From assembly GCA_017591395.1 (NCBI GenBank), contig WEDG01001550.1, forward strand, positions 89,501 through 153,500: a DNA stretch of 64,000 nucleotides, read 5' to 3'. The translations under genes were made by a program, and so were the position numbers. Under the pieces are notes generated by a model. The model was not told the DNA's origin and did not search any database. It worked only from the letters and a program-made list of their open reading frames with translations. Of the stretch, positions 43,397 through 55,090 are shown one piece after another; position 1 is the stretch's first letter; each line of letters opens with the position of its first letter. Source of the DNA: Schistocephalus solidus (Eukaryota; Platyhelminthes; Cestoda; Diphyllobothriidea; Diphyllobothriidae).

Positions 43397-45751
43397 CTGT
43401 AAGCAGTGGGAAGGGAGATTAATCAGTTGGCTAAAAGAAGAGCATTCAAAATTTTAATTTTTATTAGCCAGTGGATAATAAAATAGGCCACGTTGCGCAA
43501 AGAGGAGCAGGGAGTCGTTATTTTGGAAGCCAACCCCAAAACAAAGGTCGCATATAGAGCGGGTGTGGTGATACACATAGGGGCGGCTGCGGCTGCGCCA
43601 ATCACCTGCATCCTCTCCCGTCTCTGGTCTTCTTGGATTGTTCATGATACCACGTCTAGGTAGGGGAGGAGTAGAGTGCAGTAGATGCATCACAAGTCTA
43701 CTCTCATTACAATCTAATTCACCCACAAGTCACTCTCCCTGACTAACCTTCCTGTGAGACACACGGTGGACCTCGTCAGATACGCCGATCGAACTGTCGC
43801 GTGTGTATTCCCTAATTGGGCCGCGTGATGGATGCGCTGGACCGACGCGTGGACGGCAGATTTTATGCGAGATGCGCTCCCGTAACACGTGCCGCACATG
43901 GGGGGGAAGGTGTTGGCACGCGTAGTTGCAGGCTCACAACACGCCAACCACCTGCGTCCTAGCCCGCTTCCGGTCTTATTGCTTCCATCTTGAGGTTGAG
44001 GGAATTGAGAGTGTGGCTGATGCAGCGCGAGCCTGCTATCGTTAAAACTAACACACATGCAAGTCACCGCCCCTGCAAAACCATGCTGTGGAGCACACAG
44101 TCGACCTCATCGAAATCGACGGTCGTACTGTCAGTGTGTGTTTTGACTTGCCCTAGGGCGACAGTTGAGTGTTTCGCTACTTACCAACTTTGTCTAAATA
44201 ATTGAGTTTTCTCGTGTCAATGGTGAATTTTTTGAATTTCACCATCCCACTGCTATTGCTGGTCTGCTGTTTTCCGTTTGCAGCTCGATTGGCTGATACC
44301 GTTACTGTAGGGCTAGGCACCCACAGCCGACTGAGTAAATTAGCTTGACGATGAAAGCTACTTTATGGTTGGTTCTTCTGGCGAAGATCCGGTAGTATAT
44401 ATAGGTTAATACACCAGTTATTGGAAATAAGAAGCATCTCGCTCAAAACACTATCTAGTGCATTACCAGGCAGGAGACGAGAACGCGGCCGCATTCACAA
44501 AACCCAAGCCAATGGTCCGTCTAACACGGTAACCGTAGTACTGGGGGTCATATTGGTTGGACTGGGGAAACGCATGATAAAACCTTAGTCCGCAGCCCAG
44601 TGTCAGACCTGGCTCAGGAAAGAAACCATACCACCCATTTTTACTGAAAATTAGTTTTTAACTTACACCAAAACGCCTACCAAAAGCAATTTCAGTAGTA
44701 ATGTGAAAACGGAATGACCAAATACGACCGCGTTCTCAGCCCCCACTCATTGTTTGATATCTAAATTAGCTTTTTAGTTTTTTACTCCACTCCCGTATGC
44801 CAATCTAGTCTCACCGTTACGGCAACCCTTTTAATGTTAGTGGCCGGGAAAATTCTGATTGCGCCGTTACGCAGACGGGTGAACAGTAACCATTCAGCCC
44901 CCGTAGAACGCTTTCTACGGGCCCCTTTCAGCCGTCCGCCTTGTTTTATTTTCAGTCTTTGATGGTGACCTTAGCATAATTTAGAGGTAAATCTGTTTTT
45001 TTCTACTCACAAATACGATAGCATCACACTGTCAAATTTTCCCTTCTGGTCACTGGGAGCTTCCGACTTTAGTAAAGAAGTCCATTTCTCCGTTGACATT
45101 CAACCCATACAGGTCTGCCTACCAGAAACGATTGCGTTTACTGTTTATTCTTGCTGCCAGTACAAATGAAAAAGGATTTGAGATTCGGGCTCATCGGCAC
45201 ATAATATGCATTGATAGACTATTTGCCGAGTTTACGGGCCTACTTTGGTATCCGAAGACACCAATACCATTGCAATTGGCGGTCTTTGGCTACTCTTTGG
45301 AGGTGAACTCCTGTACATCCATGGACACCGCGGCAACCGCTCATACGCAAGCATGTTCCCTGCTCATCGCACTTATTCCTCTACTCTGCATTGCAGGGAC
45401 CGACGAGAGCTTCTGCGATCAGGACAGCCACTTCAGCTATAGGGGGACTGTAAGCAGTGCCTAAGCTTGCAGTCAAGGCTCCTGAATACAAAATTCGTCC
45501 AGCGCGTACTTTTGAGCCACTGGTATGCTATGTATCATAAGAAAGGGTGTCCTCCACTAGCGGAAAATCCAAAATTAGAACTAAAAAGTCGTTTGTAGCC
45601 GCCATTTGATACCAATGCCTAAGTAAGCAGTACATTCATTGCCTGTTCCCCTTAGCAAGCAGAAATTCGAAAATGTATCTCTCCAAACAAATGGAAAGAC
45701 TGCTGTTGCTGCTATTTAGGATATTGATGATAATAACGTTGATGATGGTAG

Positions 45752-45782
<31 letters not shown>

Positions 45783-48700
45783 GAGGAGGACGAGGACGAT
45801 GTGGATGCGGTGACCTAGATAAGGACCGTTCTGAAAAAGATAAAGCATAGTATTTCGATCGTACTGGTAGTAAAAATCATAGAAAAATATAAATCGACAA
45901 TTTTAAAAGAGGTGACGAAAGAAACGTACTTTTGCCGTACTCTGTTCTCATGAGGGCCTTTGTGTGCGCCTGGTCACCAAGAATAGCAGTCACGAGGCCA
46001 CTGATACCCAGTAGGACAGCGGTTACGGAGTTTTTGTCCGGGCCGCCGATAGCACCGCCTCCAGCACCGCCTCCAGCACCGCCTCCAATGCCGCCTCCAG
46101 CACCATCAAAAATGCCACCTCCATTGGGACCGAAAGCGGCCTCGAAAAGCGCTCCAAAAGCACCAGCCTCACCGAAAACACCGCCTTCAGCACTACCGAA
46201 TGGGCCGCCTCCAGCACCACCGCCAGCACCACCTCCAGTACCACCAACAGCACCACCTTCAACAGCACTGAAAGCGGCATCGAGTAGAGCTCCGAAAGAA
46301 GTGGCGCCACCGAAAGCACCGCCTTCAGCACCACCCTCAGCACCACCAAAAACACCACCTCCAGCACCACTAAAAATGCCGCCTCCAGCACCACCAAAAG
46401 CACCACCTCGAGCACCACCAAAAATACCACCTCCAACACCACCAAAAACACTACCTCCAGCACCATCAAAAGCACCACCTCCAGCACTGCCCAAAGCCCC
46501 ACTGAAAGCCATCTGGAAGAGGGTTTCGAAAGCATTGGCGCCACCGGTGCCATCGACACCACCACCGCCTTCAGCACCGTCTTCAGCGCCACCGAAAGCG
46601 TCCCCAAAAGGCCCACCTCCAGAACCGTCAAAAAGGGCAGCGAAAGCACCATTTGCAACATTGCCGTAAGTGGTGCCGAAAGGACCACCTAAAAGGCCGC
46701 CGTAGGCACCACTGAAAACGCCTGCATCTGCGCACCCTTTTAGCTCAGCCAGTCGCGCTAAGAACTCCACCTTTGGATCAAAGATACCAGCCATGGTTTG
46801 GCCATTGGCAATGGCGTCCGCTTTTTTTGCGGTGCACATGTAATGAAGAAGAGCATCAGGAGGGGCGGTAATTGCGGGTAGGTCGAAGGAGTCCAGGCCA
46901 CGTATGAAATAATCAACGGGAGCGTATATGCCTTTGCTTATGCCTCCAGTTTCCGAGGGATCCGACGCTGGGTAGACGAAAAAGGAAGTTTAAAGCTAAT
47001 CAAAGTAAACTAATTAAGAAAAGTGAGGGAAAACTTAGAAGTAAATGTATCTCATTTTTTTGCAAAAATACGGTTTGTGTGTTCGATTATACCGTTATAA
47101 GTTGCTACTTTGGTTAGTAACTAATACCTTTTCATTTTGTGAGGATAATTCATTGTAGTTTAGACTGCAAACCACTCACTGGCCTTCCAATTCCTTTTAG
47201 TTCTTTTACGTAATTTCATCAGAATAATCAGCCACAGTCCGAAGTTCTCAGGCAGTAGGCTGTGCAGAACACGAAGAAAACCGAGATACCCACTTGTCAG
47301 AAGGTTTCAATATCCTGACTTAAACAGGGACAATTGATGGGAAGTACTTATGACTCGGAGAGTTGAACAGCCTTGACTCAGTGCAAGTGAGTATCCACAA
47401 AAAGCTGATGCAAAAACCTCACCACCGGAGATACCAGAGGCAAGCAAGTGTTAATAGTTAGAATTGTGTAAAACTTCTAGCATGTACCTATGCGGAGGTA
47501 TATCTCCCTTTCTGCACCAGATTTCCGTTCCTGAGCCGATGAAGACCAGACCGAAATAATCATATTGTCCGGAATGTACAACCATTGAACGCATAACAGT
47601 AGTTCAAACAGTGCCATATCCCATCAAGATGTTAAAAAAGTTCGCAGAAAACTGGAAATTTTGCTCGTTAGTTTTAATTATCAGCATTACCAGGCTCCGC
47701 ATCTTCGTCCTACGTAGCAACAGGGGTTGCAGCGGCATCAACTAATGACTAGCGAATAAGTCTATAGGTTATTTTGAACGAAAGGTGATCATACACATCT
47801 AAGGTCCTCCAATATTTGGTTGTGTTTTGATAAGGATACTTACAAAAATAGGAAAATGAACTTATAGCCTCCTTAAAATTACCTGATACAAATATACAGT
47901 TCGCAGCCTGATTTCCTTCGAATGAAGGTATTTCAGGTCAAGTCATAGTATTCGGAACAGAATATAACCAACAAAAACCTAGCTGCTAAAAGTAATCTGT
48001 ACCGATGCAAGGCCGAACCCTAAACTGACTGACAAACTAACCAGATGGTGGCTGCTCTCCACTTAGAGGTCTTTTGTATCAAACAGGCCGTGAGATTCAT
48101 TGGCCTCTACGTAGTATTCGCTCTCATTTGTGGATGGACGCTCGTCGACTTCTATGCGGACTCCCTCAACCCGTTCTACCTTGCGACTCAGTCTAACCAG
48201 CAGCGGCACAGCGGCTAGTAAAGGCAGAACACTACCGGGCATCCATCCACCAATTTTCATATTCCCGATCGAAACCGGCAAGACGAGCCCGTAGCACAGT
48301 GTGTTAGAGCATGTGGCTTCTAGTCAACAGGTTGCGGGCTCGAGCTTTGGGGGGAGCACCACCTGGGGCTGGGTTTGGTTGACCAGTCTCCGTTGTCTAC
48401 GTCGGCAATGTTCTTTTGCCTATTCCCTCTTCTTTTAAAATAAGTATTGCTGGCGTTCATAGACCGGCGTTGGATTAAACTTGTGGCGTGCGCATTTTCA
48501 TTCACTACTGCCGATGCACGAAAAATTTTGTCCATTTGTACAGTTTTTTGGCATTTCTCATAGAGTATTTTGATGTTTCCTTTTTCTAAATTTTTAACAT
48601 CTCCTACGTGTAAGAAAGAGGGAGTTCAAAAGTGCACACTGAAAGTTCTCTCAGAAAATTGAAACTGAAAAACGGAACTCCAAGCCAAACTGTAACAACG

Positions 48701-50317
48701 TCAGCTAAAAGTGTGCCTTAGAATCCAATTCAAAAATATTCCTTTTCGGACAAGTTGGTAGTCTAACTATCAGTACCTAATTCGCAGACATCAGCAATCC
48801 CATCAAAAACTACCAGCACCACGGCTCGGTTTCCTGCCTCCAATGATGACTATTATTGTTTGTGGCATAAATTTTGTTCAAGAATCAACCAGAAATTAAC
48901 CATAACTCCGAATGTATATAGTCCTATTGATGGCGAAGACGGCCTTTGTTCGAATTGGACGGTGTGCCTTTGGTCAGCTCAATTTCATCCATATACATTT
49001 GTGCCCTACTTTTCGCCTATACACAACAAAACTCTTCGTTGAACGCCCCTTCTTTTTTTCACATACCCTCTAGGGATCGCATTTTCAATAAATTTAAATT
49101 TAGGCTGAAGTTTCACCTACCCTATCTAACGTAAGGAAGAGACATATTCGTTTCTGTTTGCTTTCGGCTTCTTACCTTGACCCTCATAGGTTACCGCGCG
49201 GCACTGAGTACTCGAGAATGCAGTAGGAACACCGGCCTCAGTTCTCAACGATTCCTGACCTAGAGTTAGTATATGGGTGGCTAGTTGCCGCTGGCAGCTA
49301 GTCACAAGCTAGAATTTTTGATATTCAGTATCCATAATAAAGTATGGTGCTGTCAAAATACCCAATGAGGAATGCTAGTTTTTGTCATCATGAAGATGCG
49401 TACTAGACCGACTGACGACAACTTATGTTGTGGCCTGTGTCCTAATAGTTCGTCTTTTGCATGAATTTCAATAGAATCATGGCCAGTATTTGCATTGAAT
49501 CTGTCATTCTGTGCTTCCGGTTTCAGGAACCGGAGCGCCTTCTTTGAGAGGTTAAGATAAGTTTTAAAGTTAGGGTTGGATTTAGGATGAAGGTTTCGGG
49601 ATTGTTAACCACCTCCCCCCACATGGACGTTAGCGCAAGGGAAGAGAGGAGGGGGTCCCTGTTCCACGACTGGGGCAGATCTGCTGGCAACGAAACTTTT
49701 ATGGAGTCATAGGTAACAGAACAGTAATCCCTTATGCTGACCAACTTTTTTCTTACGTCCGTAGGATCCTACCAGTGCCCCATCTTTCGTCGTCCGACCA
49801 GAAAAAAATGGACGCCATCTCACGCGCGTCCATCAAAGTGACTTGTTACTCCCTGATGCCCACGAAAACAAAACCCTGTAACTAACGCGCTCCCGAGCGG
49901 ATTCCTTATGCTGACCAACGAACGACTTCCAAATCACAAAAATTAGCCCTGTATTTAGGATAAAATTGCGAAGAAAACACTAATTTTGCTCGAAGGGTAT
50001 CAGTGAGGCATCGCCAGATACTTCATCAGAGACTCACCTCCTTCAGTACCAGATTTTCCACCCTCAAAGCCACTTGTCACCAGAAGCCGATCGGTAGGAT
50101 CCACGACGAATAACATGAGGTCTTGTGAGAAAGTATGAAATAGAGTTCCAAAAAGGAAGAGTAGTAGAATGAGATCGGTGATGACGCCCACCGTTAAAAG
50201 ATATTTCTCCACGTAATCGGCAGATTCTGACAACCAGTCAACTCTTATCGTGGACTCCGGATAGTTTCCTGAATTCTCCAATGATGCGATATACAGCAGG
50301 CCTCGGGGTTGAGTCAT
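43011..50317 (-). CDS. Gene 3: membrane protein with Gly/Ala/Phe repeat region, spliced
   Basis: Exons on the minus strand: 50317-50038, 46967-45930 and 43396-43011. That is 1704 nt and 567 residues. Both introns are phase 1 and rejoin perfectly (G|CG, A|TG). Residues 40-63 form a membrane span (LLTVGVITDLILLLFLFGTL). A long segment follows, built from [A/G/I/V]FGGAGGG-like units with regular AF-x-ALF-x-AAF punctuation, then a second hydrophobic stretch (SVTAVLLGISGLVTAIL). The last exon is a Lys/Arg-rich tail (AARRKRKAKKEREKKRMQR) ending FDYFELPE. Such Gly-rich repeats occur in structural or matrix proteins; no family is recognised and no function is claimed. An alternative terminal exon lies in the first intron. 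No canonical AATAAA follows 43011 closely. Confidence 0.55.
43555..44140 (+). repeat. Tandem dimer of the RTE-3'-tail repeat
   Basis: Two units lie head to tail. The first unit (43555-43798) lacks its head and ends CGATCGAACTGTCGCGTGTG. The second (43799-44140) has the head GGGCCGCGTGATGGATGCGC and ends GACGGTCGTACTGTCAGTGTG. Both contain the GTCTCTGGTCTTCTTGGA / ACAAGTCACTCTCCCTG / CACACGGTGGACCTCGTC type series found at the 3' end of RTE copies A and B. Confidence 0.75.
44141..45380. other. Gene 3 intron part; one hairpin, no gene
   Basis: CCCGTAGAA (44900-44908) and TTCTACGGG (44913-44921) form a perfect 9-bp stem with a 4-base loop. Nothing else stands out. Confidence 0.45.
45397..45449 (+). 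CDS. Isolated exon-like segment, unknown
   Basis: A very good acceptor (CTCTACTCTGCATTGCAG) and a donor (GACT|GTAAGC) bound 53 nt. The frame reads TDESFCDQDSHFSYRGT. It lies on the plus strand inside an intron of the minus-strand gene 3 and has no partner exon, so it may be fortuitous. Confidence 0.25.
45745..45790. repeat. (GAT)n microsatellite
   Basis: Imperfect GAT/GAG trinucleotide run in the intron of gene 3. Confidence 0.85.
45930..46967 (-). CDS. Gene 3 exon 2 (Gly/Ala/Phe repeats)
   Basis: The acceptor is TTTTTCGTCTACCCAG and the donor is CAAAA|GTACGT. There are 345 codons, phase 1 at both ends. It begins ASDPSETGGISKGIYAPVDY, has a conserved-looking non-repetitive start (LPAITAPPDALLHYMCTAKK), then about 220 residues of glycine-rich units. 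The DNA underneath is a degenerate array of CCACCTCCAGCACCACCAAA-like units (plus strand), so length is probably variable between individuals. The 245-codon Pro/Ala frame on the plus strand is a mirror of this array. Confidence 0.65.
48063..48214 (-). CDS. Gene 3 alternative terminal exon
   Basis: The acceptor is TTCTGCCTTTACTAG, with phase-1 entry matching exon 1. Fifty codons run to TAA, encoding VPLLVRLSRKVERVEGVR followed by an acidic, Ser/Asn/Glu-rich tail ending GLFDTKDL. Joined to exon 1 it would give a 143-residue membrane protein lacking the Gly-rich region. Composition is convincingly coding. Whether it belongs to gene 3 is inferred from the phase and the short distance. Confidence 0.5.
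48235..48415 (+). repeat. tRNA-SINE with deleted body core
   Basis: Leader CCGATCGAAACCGGCAAGAC, head CCCGTAGCACAGTGTGTTAG (box A) and GCGGGCTCGAGCTT (box B), then GGGCTGGGTTTGGTTGACC joined directly to AGTCTCCGTTGTC and TCGGCAATG. The stretch between the two stem I strands in other copies is missing here. Confidence 0.7.
50038..50317 (-). CDS. Gene 3 exon 1 (membrane span)
   Basis: It starts at ATG (MTQPRGLLYI) and ends at a strong donor GGAG|GTGAGT in phase 1 after 93 codons. It has one membrane span at residues 40-63, with an Asp inside it, and a Gly-rich end (GFEGGKSGTEGG). The frame is open upstream of the ATG for a few codons, so this could also be an internal exon. Confidence 0.6.
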
Positions 50318-50654
50318 TCTGCTAGGATAACCACCATGCGAATTCCGAGTTGCTAGTTCTTTTGCAAAAATTTCGAATTTTATCGATCAATGTTTGATGA
50401 TGAACGTGGTAGTTCCCTAATGCTGGAGCTGGAGCCAGTACCGCGCTTAAGCCCCATAAACAACGCGCCCGAAATCGAGCTTCTAAGTGCTCTGTGACCA
50501 AAATTGCCTAGTAATGACTAGCAAAGCTACTAGCAAACCGATGACCGGTTTTCATGTTTTTCTGTCATTCCGTTTGTGGGATCAGCGACAATGGCTCCTG
50601 TTATGCACATTTGGGGAACGTAACCTGAATGTGGTTAAACCCACTGTCAACGAT

Positions 50655-50745
50655 GAGGTTTCGTAGCTCAGACAGTTAGAGCGTTGGCTGCACTCAAGCG
50701 TTGTATTTACTGTCGTTGGACCGCATCCCATCGGGGCCACCAAGT
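50655..50745 (+). repeat. tRNA-derived SINE head (second family)
   Basis: GTTTCGTAGCTCAGACAGTT with AGAGCGTTGGCTGCACTC resembles the 9140-9215 head. Box B is eroded. Confidence 0.45.
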
Positions 50746-51364
50746 GTTTCGCAGTTTAGTCAGATAACTAGGTTTACCTAGCAATGAATAAGTCAGGCGA
50801 AAATCAGGGGCCCTATTCCATAGATGCCCTGCCAAGGGACATCTCCACAGAAGTCAGTGGCGTCCTCGATGGTATCGACAACTGATGGGCCTACTTTTCA
50901 GCATTTCACTCTCGATCCAAAAAATCTGGTGTTCGATTTCTGCGTAGCGGACTGGTCTACTACCATCTGAGTTTTTGGCAATAGAGCCTTCTAGCCTATA
51001 AATCTTCCACTAACCTCTTATTACCTCCTCGGGCACGCTTGAATGCGAATTTCGATTCTCTATAAATACCGAAAATTGACCCGTATAAGAAAGGTGGAGC
51101 TTAAGTCGTTCAAAACATAACAGTTTATAAAAAATGAGCTCAATGACAAAAGAAGGGATATTTAAATTCGGTAGTCGAGAAGGGGACTGGTAGAACAGGT
51201 TTTTTTTTTTTTACTCCGTTAGATCTTCAGCTTTCGATAATGGTGAGAAGTGAGGTTCCTCCGCATTGGCAGCCAACTCAAATTTTGCCACGTAGCATTT
51301 AAAACAAAAAATGAAAAAAACAGCAAGTCAAAATGTCTACAAAATTTGAAAGCAAACACAAGGC

Positions 51365-51440
51365 TCGAATCCAGGGATTTCCAGCTGCATAAGCTATCGG
51401 CGGTAGAAAGTCGATGCTCTAAACAGCTGACAGACAACAC
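51365..51440 (-). repeat. tRNA-derived SINE head
   Basis: The minus strand has GTCAGCTGTTTAGAGCATCG (box A like) and, further on, CCCTGGATTCGAGCC (box B like). It is too divergent for a functional tRNA. Confidence 0.45.
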
Positions 51441-54400
51441 GGTTTGGAAATTTTGTCTCAAGAGGCAGCTAATTAATAGGCAGGAAATAAATGCAACCGG
51501 CATAATTGGTTTGTCTATCTACTGAAAGAGGTTAAACTGTATACTCGAGAGTTAGCGGGACTACAGTCTATGTATGACAAGTGGGTCATTGCGCAGGTCT
51601 ATCAATGCCTAACGAGGTGGGGACAGGGGTCGATAGCGATGACCTCACATGTAAGTCCTTAGTTTTATTACCATAACATGCCTGCTTGTTTTATTCAGGT
51701 AGGCATGTTTTTTTCGGAGTTACGTTTCTGACTGAGCTTAATAAAATACCTAATAGTCAAGGTTAACTTGGAGCCAAAGAATAGAGTCAAGGTTGTGATT
51801 AGGGTTAGGATCAGGTTTGCCTGCTGCAGACCATGGCATCTAAGCAAACTTCCTTTAACCAATCATCGTGATTTCCTATTTTCCAACCATTTACACGTCC
51901 CCGATTCGCATATTTCATACTACGCATCTACCAAAAATGTGAGCATTCTCAGTGTCTTTCACGGACTCCGTTACTTATTGCCTTGCTCATCTGCCCTACT
52001 GATAAACCTAATATAATCACCCTTGGCGTTTTACAGGACACCCTGTGCTCTATTTCCTCAGTGGACTTAAATATTAGATCCTTACCGGGATGACTTGAGC
52101 ATGCACTTGCTTACAGTAAAGCAGACTCGCAAGGAAGCTACCCCCACCTCTCCTCTCAAACCAACCTGCTTCAATGGCAGGACAAAGTCAAGGCAGCCGG
52201 AGGTGTGCGTGAATGTAATGGCTGGCAAAGTTAAACATTCTGTCCAATTGTGCCATACATGAACTACTCCATGCTCCACGTGTACTGGACAACAATTTGT
52301 AGAAGTCCTTTGCCGGATCTGGTGCAGTTTCGGACAAAGCAACTACGTCAGAGCAATAAGCTTCTTATTCCAGCGATCGCATCTCCATCTTCTGAACTGT
52401 TTCCTGGAATTCGCCTGTTCGCTTCTAGCAGGTCCGGAGAGTCCCTACGTGAGAGGTGTCATAAAGTCCACATTTGCAAGGAGCCCATGAAACCGTACTA
52501 TCATTCCTGAAAAGGTCAGGGTTACCCTCTCAAGTGGCAACCTTAAAGTGGTCCCTGCTGACGACTCCTGACCGATTCAAGTGCGTATAATTTATTATAG
52601 TAAACAATACGTTGATTCGTCTCGACTGTTGGTTCCACAGTTAAGGCCTCGCATACGTACACTGGATTTCCTGACATGGTGATCTCGTGTGTGGTTTAAA
52701 TACATTTCTGCATGCAATTTCGGCTAAGTGCTGCGAAGGGTAGGTACATTGAGTGACCGGTCTCATGCAAAGTGAATCGAATTCTAAAATATGTTAAAGA
52801 TTATGAAGGATTACTTAAGTGGCGTTATAATATTAACTAATACAAAACTTAATGCGAAGATATTGCGGACACGGTAGGATGCCGGTTTTTGAATGCACTG
52901 CTTTGCAGTTACCTTCGCAAGCTTATTTGGTAAGCAAACGCTACGTAAGTAGTTTTAAGTAGTAGTGATTTTGCAAGTGTTGTTGCAGTGAGGACCGGTT
53001 AGCATTGCCCTTATTGGTACTGCTAGGAGTGGTGGTTGGGTTATTTCATGAAGTGGGAGGCGTGATGGTCGTATGGACATTGCACCGAATGTAGAATTTT
53101 CCAACGTGGCGAGTCCTTGCCTTGAATTTCCGATGGAAACGGGCACGAGAAAAGGTGTTAGGTGCTAGCATAGTTTGCTTATGACATCTGGGTCTTGTGA
53201 ACCAGTTTTTTTCCATGACAGCGGTTATTAAGTTGACTTTGAAGGTAGGATTTGCGACAGTGTACCATGTGCGCTGAGGTTGTGTAAGATTATCAACGGT
53301 TTCAGTTCTGGAGGGATTTCTTCAGGGTATCTGGCTATGGTCGTTTTTACCCGCCTTTCAGTACAGGAATGGTGGCAATAAGGGTTGTATGAATGGTGCA
53401 TCACGGCGGCAAGTAGTGAAATATATGCGTTGAAACAAAAAAAAAAAGAATAAGATTTCCGCTGAAATTCTTTTCCTAGGCTTATATATTGCAATGAAAT
53501 TGAGCGCGTTAATCAAGAAATAAACAAAAGCAACTCTCAACGAGTAAAGGGCATTTTAATAAACCATCACTGGCAAATGGGCATGGGGTTAGGAATGAAT
53601 GAAATTAAATGAATGAATGAATTAAATTAAATTAAAATTAAAATAAAATACTTATAATAAGTGAGGTTTAGTGATTGTGAAAATGTTAGAAAAGATATGG
53701 AAATATGCCCCAGTAGGCAACGGAGAAGTCAAATAATGTAAGTATGAGTGCTTTTCTGTATCCACCTTTTCAATAAACTGACTAATGTAACATAAAAATT
53801 AAAAAGGAAAATAGCTAAAGGAAGACTATGCACAATAAAGAATCACGTATAGCAACAGCATAGGGCATCAAAAAGTTTTTCCTCTCAGCTGCACACCATC
53901 GGCAACCGGTTGTGGGAAAATCCAATAACCACAACATCATTTTCCTACGAAGGCGGAAGAAAAGGTGCTCGAGTTTTACCAGATCAAAAGACTACTCCCC
54001 GATTGTACTAACTTGAAATTGCGGACGCTCAGTGAGATAGCAAATCTTTGGCTGCACACGGATGGATATGTGATCCTGTGTGGCCGATATCGAAGGAGAA
54101 AAGCCATTAGCGAAGGTTAAAGCAGGAAAAGGCACCAACGCCATCGAAAGGTATTGGAACTGGATGAAGAGGAAGCTAAAAGAAGGAAGACCGGGGTCAG
54201 ATCTGGTTATATGGGCACACGTAGATTAAGTTTGACATTGCCTATAATTTGGCTTAAACACCACTTACCTAAAGCAAGTGTGGGAACCATTACTGATGCA
54301 TATTGGAGAAACCTACCCGGTACTACGGCATACCATACGGCAAACCTTAAAGACTGCTCCCTGAAGTCAATTTATCACCGCTTTGTAAGAACATTTACGG

Positions 54401-54849
54401 AAAATGTTAAGCTAGTTTTGGGTAAAAATAAGTAAGCCAAGCCATACGGATTCGAAAACACTGACAGTATAGAGACTTCAATGAGGCCGGAATCTGTGAG
54501 TGATCTCATTTTAAACAGTCTGGTAGAGAAAGCCAGTGGGTGGGAGAAAATATTCACAAGCAATGCGCAAGGAAAATCATTACTGACGAATGCCCACCCA
54601 CGAAATACTAACTCAAACAAGGCCTACGATCCTTACAGTACTCATTGTATGGCGAAAACATGGACACCAAGGTTAAACAAAACGGATTACAGGGGTGGGA
54701 GTGTGGACGAAAACTGAAAGCAACCTCATGCCAATAAAATTTTCATTAAAGAGGTCATACTGAAATAACTCGGAACATTCGATAACATCAGTGTGCTTGA
54801 TAAAAAGGCCTTTTACCTCAAATATAGCAGTTAGTTATGTATATTAAAC

Positions 54850-55078
54850 CCATTCTTACCTATTCCTGAGCAGGCGCTCTTCATCGATTCTAACGAACTG
54901 CCGCTGAAACGGAGTTTCCGCATGACGAAGGTACTTTGGGGGCTGATGCATCAAGGACCCTGTGTCTGGGGTCCAGTACTGTGGCTTCACTTTTAGTATT
55001 TTCAGGGGGCAGATGACGTGAACGTGACTTATCTTTCCTACTCGACTTTCAAAGACTCTCCATGTCTCCATCCCGAGC
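54850..55078 (-). pseudogene. Older RTE-type RT remnant, 3' half of the split target
   Basis: The minus strand encodes RLLGMETWRVFESRVGKISH and, after gaps, WTPDTGSL and RQFVRIDEERLLRNR. These correspond to [20 protein letters not shown] ... RIPDTEVL ... [13 protein letters not shown] of the young RTE copies. It is heavily diverged. Its other half is at 59762-60110, and the young copy A lies between them. Confidence 0.7.
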
Positions 55079-55090
55079 AAACGTACACCC
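55079..55090. repeat. Target-site duplication, 3' side of RTE copy A
   Basis: AAACGTACACCC, identical to 59750-59761. It flanks the insertion exactly. Confidence 0.85.

Larger units (their letters stand above)
46968..50037. other. Gene 3 first intron
   Basis: Contains the alternative terminal exon (48063-48214) and a SINE (48235-48415). The remainder is AT-rich with nothing recognised. Confidence 0.5.
50318..54845. other. Upstream flank of gene 3; no gene supported
   Basis: Holds tRNA-like heads at 50655-50745 (plus) and 51365-51440 (minus). Open frames at 52250-52510 and 54154-54435 (plus) have fair composition but no recognised motif or clear splice boundary. Confidence 0.4.

Noticed and set aside
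45932..46688. 245-codon Pro/Ala-rich plus frame and 221-codon Val/Leu-rich minus frame
   Set aside because: Both are mirror or shifted readings of the Gly-rich exon's repetitive DNA. Only the phase-1 minus frame has matching splice sites and a non-repetitive start.
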